Shown here one piece after another: positions 61,403 to 64,000 of a DNA stretch of 64,000 nucleotides (position 1 is its first letter; every line of letters starts with the position of its first letter). The translations under genes and the position numbers were made by a program. A model generated the notes under the pieces. That model was not told the origin of the DNA. It worked only from the letters and a program-made list of their open reading frames with translations, and made no database searches. This stretch comes from Sodaliphilus sp050873765 (GTDB lineage Bacteria > Bacteroidota > Bacteroidia > Bacteroidales > Muribaculaceae): contig JBNMJK010000003.1 of assembly GCA_050873765.1 (NCBI GenBank), positions 7,187 through 71,186 of the forward strand, written 5' to 3'.

Positions 61403-63052
61403 TTATTTATGAACGGCTTTGGCTTTATGCGCCTCGGCTATCTTTTCGTATTCAGGATTGCCGTTGGTGAGCAGATTTTGGTAGCGGGCATTGTCGTTGA
61501 TCAGGCGTAATGCCTCTTGCAAGTCCTTGTTGCGATGGTTCACGATGATGCTGAAGGCGCTGTCGTCGCTGAAAACATCACGGCAAATCAGTCCTTTCAG
61601 GAATGTTTGGAACACCTGTTTGCTGGTGTTGTATTGCTCTTCATTGAATTTTACCTTTTCCTTTTCACCAGCAGCGATAAACGCCTTCATGTCGGCATCG
61701 GTCAATTTGAAGTTTTTGTCAAAATCCTTCACGCTCTTGTAAGCGGATTTCAGCTCGGCGCGGTGCTTGTCCACATAGTCGAGCGCATACTGGTAGATAA
61801 CGCCTTTGGCAAGCATGTCGCGGTAATATTTACTGTATTCCGTGGTGTCAACAGGCACGAACACATCGGGCATGATGCCGCCGCCGCCATACACTGTGCG
61901 GTGATTGACGAGCGATTTGTATTTCAGAGAGTCGTTGAACTGAATGCTGTCGATGTTGTAGTATTCGCCAGCGTTGTAGCGGTCGAGCAAATCCTCATCA
62001 TAGCCTTTTCGGTTGCCCTTGGTGTAAGGCTTCTGTATGCATCTGCCTGATGGCGTGTAATAGCGTGCCACAGTGAGGCGGAGCATTGACCCGTCTTCAA
62101 ATTTGAAGGGACGCTGCACCAGTCCTTTTCCAAATGATCGGCGACCCACGATGAGGCCGCGGTCGCTGTCTTGAATGGCACCTGCGAAAATCTCCGATGC
62201 GCTGGCGCTGTACTGGCTCATCACCACCACCATTTTCATATTCTGAAATTCTCCGCGTCCGTTGGCTTTAGCCTCGTTGCGGGGCGATTTTAGCCCTTGG
62301 GTGTAAACGATCATCTGGCCTTTGCCGAGAAATTCGTTCACCATCTGAATGGCCGCGTCCATATATCCGCCGCCATTGTCGGAAAGGTCGATAATCACTT
62401 GCTTCATGCCCTCTTTTTGCAGCTTCTTCAAGGCCTCCATCATTTCCTTGTAGGTTTTTGCACCAAAACTTGAAATTTTTACATAGCCTGTCTTGCTGTC
62501 GATCATATAGCTTGCATCTACGCTGTGCAATGGAATTTTGTCGCGAGTGATAACGAAGGTAATCAGCTCAGGATTAGAGCCGCGCTTCACTTTCACCGTC
62601 ACTTTTGATCCTTTTTTGCCACGGAGCTTTTTCTGAATGTCGGTGTTTTTGAGTTTCACGCCTGCTATGGTGGTGTCGTTCACATAGATGATGCGATCGC
62701 CAGGAAGAATACCCACGCGCTCAGAAGGACCGTTCACTACCGTTTGAATCACATACAATGTGTCTTGCTTCATATTGTACTGAATGCCAATGCCAGAGAA
62801 CTCGCCTTGCAGTGGCTCCTCCAGCTCTTTCGTTTCTTTAGCGGTGGTGAACGAGGAGTGTGGATCGAGTTTTTCAAGCATACCCACAATGGCGTCTTCC
62901 ACGAGCTTGTTCTCGTCAACAGAGTCAACGTAGAGGTTGTTGATAGCATATTCAGCGTTGAGCAGCTTCTGCAAATTGGCAGGTATGCGCTGTGCCACAA
63001 TAGCTGTGACCAACAGCGCAGCTATGGCAAAACAGAATAATCCTTTTTTCAT
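61403..63052 (-). CDS. S41-family C-terminal processing peptidase (CtpA/Prc-like) with PDZ domain
   Basis: The 549-residue protein has an N-terminal signal or anchor segment, then a PDZ domain (about 85-165: GIGIQYNMKQDTLYVI, GPSERVGILPGDRIIYVN). The S41 catalytic core follows, with the nucleophile Ser in SQYSASASEIFAGAI (about residue 283) and the Lys base in RRSFGKGLVQ (about 308). Such periplasmic proteases trim or degrade proteins from the C-terminus, often peptidoglycan hydrolases or lipoproteins. The substrate here is unknown. It lies next to coaD on the same strand. Confidence 0.9.
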   Translation of the reverse strand: MKKGLFCFAIAALLVTAIVAQRIPANLQKLLNAEYAINNLYVDSVDENKLVEDAIVGMLEKLDPHSSFTTAKETKELEEPLQGEFSGIGIQYNMKQDTLYVIQTVVNGPSERVGILPGDRIIYVNDTTIAGVKLKNTDIQKKLRGKKGSKVTVKVKRGSNPELITFVITRDKIPLHSVDASYMIDSKTGYVKISSFGAKTYKEMMEALKKLQKEGMKQVIIDLSDNGGGYMDAAIQMVNEFLGKGQMIVYTQGLKSPRNEAKANGRGEFQNMKMVVVMSQYSASASEIFAGAIQDSDRGLIVGRRSFGKGLVQRPFKFEDGSMLRLTVARYYTPSGRCIQKPYTKGNRKGYDEDLLDRYNAGEYYNIDSIQFNDSLKYKSLVNHRTVYGGGGIMPDVFVPVDTTEYSKYYRDMLAKGVIYQYALDYVDKHRAELKSAYKSVKDFDKNFKLTDADMKAFIAAGEKEKVKFNEEQYNTSKQVFQTFLKGLICRDVFSDDSAFSIIVNHRNKDLQEALRLINDNARYQNLLTNGNPEYEKIAEAHKAKAVHK

Positions 63053-63108
63053 ATATTTCTTTTTTTTCTTGTTTGTTGTTTTTATTGATTGTAGATTCTG
63101 TGGCTTGG

Positions 63109-63609
63109 CTATGGTTTAAACGCCTCCACTTTTTTCAGCATAGCGGCCGTGAGGTGGATAGGCATATAGTCGGTTATATCCTTGCCAAATCTCAATAGCT
63201 CCCTTACTATCGACGAGCTGATGTGGCTCACCTCTGGAGCCGTGTAGAGCAGCATGGTCTCTATGCCGGAGAGCCGGAGGTTCACATCGGCGTTTCCCCT
63301 CTCGTATTCAAAGTCGGTTACGCTTCTCACGCCACGGAGTAGGCAAGAGGCTCCCATGTCGCGGGCTATGTCCACCGTCAGTCCTTCGCTGCTCACCACC
63401 TTCACCCTGCTTTCGTTCTGAAACACGTCCTCAATCACTTTCACACGCATATCCACAGGCAGGAAACCATGCTTTTGGCTGTTGTGCACCACGGCTATCA
63501 CCACCTCGTCGAATATGGAGAGCGCACGCTCCACGATGTTTTCATGCCCACGGGTGAATGGGTCGAAAGAGCCTTGGAATAGGGCTATTCTTTTCTTTTC
63601 GCTTGCCAT
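63109..63609 (-). CDS. coaD: Pantetheine-phosphate adenylyltransferase
   Basis: The 166-residue protein has the nucleotidyltransferase motif GSFDPFTRGHENIV (HxGH equivalent TRGH) and the C-terminal ISSSIVREL signature. CoaD transfers AMP to 4'-phosphopantetheine in CoA synthesis. Length is typical (about 150-165). It starts 15 bases after the parE stop codon. Confidence 0.95.
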   Translation of the reverse strand: MASEKKRIALFQGSFDPFTRGHENIVERALSIFDEVVIAVVHNSQKHGFLPVDMRVKVIEDVFQNESRVKVVSSEGLTVDIARDMGASCLLRGVRSVTDFEYERGNADVNLRLSGIETMLLYTAPEVSHISSSIVRELLRFGKDITDYMPIHLTAAMLKKVEAFKP

Positions 63610-63624
63610 AGCTTACAAAAAACT

Positions 63625-64000
63625 CTAATATTTTGTGATATCTTCTTCGTCTTCAATCACGAGGTTGTCGATGATGAATTCCTGGCGCTCCATCGTGTTT
63701 TTGCCCATATAGAATTCAAGCAGCTTGTTCACTGTGTCCTCTTTTCGCAGATGCACGCGGTCGAGGCGCATTTCCGGACCAATAAAATCGGCAAACTCCT
63801 CCGGGTCGATTTCACCAAGACCTTTGAATCGGGTGATTTCAGCCTTGTCGCCAAGTTTGTTGATGGCCGATATGCGCTCCTCATCGTTGTAGCAATAGTA
63901 GGTTTCAGGCTTTGATTTGCTCGATTCCTTGCTGTTCTTTTTCCGCTTGGCCTCTTTTTTATTGCGAATGCGGAACAAAGGCGTCTGGAGAATGTATAGG
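63625..64000 (-). CDS. parE: DNA topoisomerase IV subunit B, C-terminal part (truncated by window end)
   Basis: The frame is open to the window edge, where it reads LYILQTPLFRIRNKK. The C-terminal TOPRIM-associated motif RFKGLGEIDPEEFADFIGPEMRLDRV of type IIA topoisomerase B subunits follows. A Lys/Ser-rich stretch after RIRNKK is species-variable. ParE is preferred over GyrB because of the short C-terminal end and the neighbouring coaD, but GyrB cannot be fully excluded from this fragment. Confidence 0.85.
   Translation of the reverse strand, partial: LYILQTPLFRIRNKKEAKRKKNSKESSKSKPETYYCYNDEERISAINKLGDKAEITRFKGLGEIDPEEFADFIGPEMRLDRVHLRKEDTVNKLLEFYMGKNTMERQEFIIDNLVIEDEEDITKY

Noticed and set aside
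1..64000. CRISPR arrays, insertion sequences, prophage, integrons or a toxin-antitoxin pair
   Set aside because: No regularly spaced repeats, transposase or integrase motifs, or typical toxin-antitoxin pairs were seen on either strand.

Overview
This window looks like a chromosomal segment of an anaerobic member of the order Bacteroidales (Bacteroidota). The evidence is the F-type ATPase gene order atpB-E-F-H-A-G, an eleven-subunit-style nuo set without NADH-module genes beside it, the near absence of Shine-Dalgarno sequences, many TAnnTTTG promoters with TTTG about 20 bases upstream, a C-terminal type IX secretion (T9SS) sorting domain, and a desulfoferrodoxin. A family such as Muribaculaceae or Prevotellaceae is possible, but I cannot settle it from sequence. 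No insertion sequence, CRISPR array, phage or rRNA operon was seen.

Layout. 1-4175: ATP synthase genes atpB (partial) to atpG. 4299-10782: nuoI-J-K-L-M-N, with their own promoter, directly behind atpG. 11231-18497: two successive pairs of a secreted beta-propeller-like protein and a zinc amidase (the second amidase has a T9SS tail), a small membrane protein, and a BadF-type kinase paralogue with an altered phosphate-binding motif. 18571-39411: two giant golvesin-type amidases, of which the second appears to head an 11-gene transcription unit: two GT2-like glycosyltransferases, a DUF4922 HIT/GalT-like protein, a SpoIID-like protein, an AmpG/MurT-like permease, a NamZ-like exo-muramidase (DUF1343), a FAD/Fe-S D-lactate-dehydrogenase-like protein, a DUF5009/HGSNAT-like membrane acyltransferase carrying an inserted Sel1-repeat domain, a MurK-like kinase, and MurQ. 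A strong terminator follows murQ. 39491-48415: a GDSL esterase, small and secreted proteins, mnmA, a BFN-UVR protein, a nucleoside permease, rsmE, kdsA and a TPR protein. 48601-49509: tRNA-Val, desulfoferrodoxin and a candidate small RNA on the minus strand. 49580-64000: envelope proteins, a glycosyltransferase, asd, a WG-repeat protein, argB, prfB (with a programmed +1 frameshift), an acyl-CoA ligase, an argE-like peptidase, a CtpA-type protease, coaD and the 3' end of parE.

How the genes work together. The central 28 kb reads as a peptidoglycan-salvage locus. Amidases would strip stem peptides, NamZ would release MurNAc from non-reducing ends, the AmpG/MurT-like permease would import it, the BadF-type kinase would phosphorylate it, and MurQ would split MurNAc-6-phosphate into GlcNAc-6-phosphate and D-lactate. 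The co-transcribed D-lactate-dehydrogenase-like flavoprotein could then pass the D-lactate electrons to the quinone pool. The glycosyltransferases, the DUF4922 protein, the signal-less SpoIID-like protein and the Sel1-bearing acyltransferase have no assigned step; they are the least understood part of the window.
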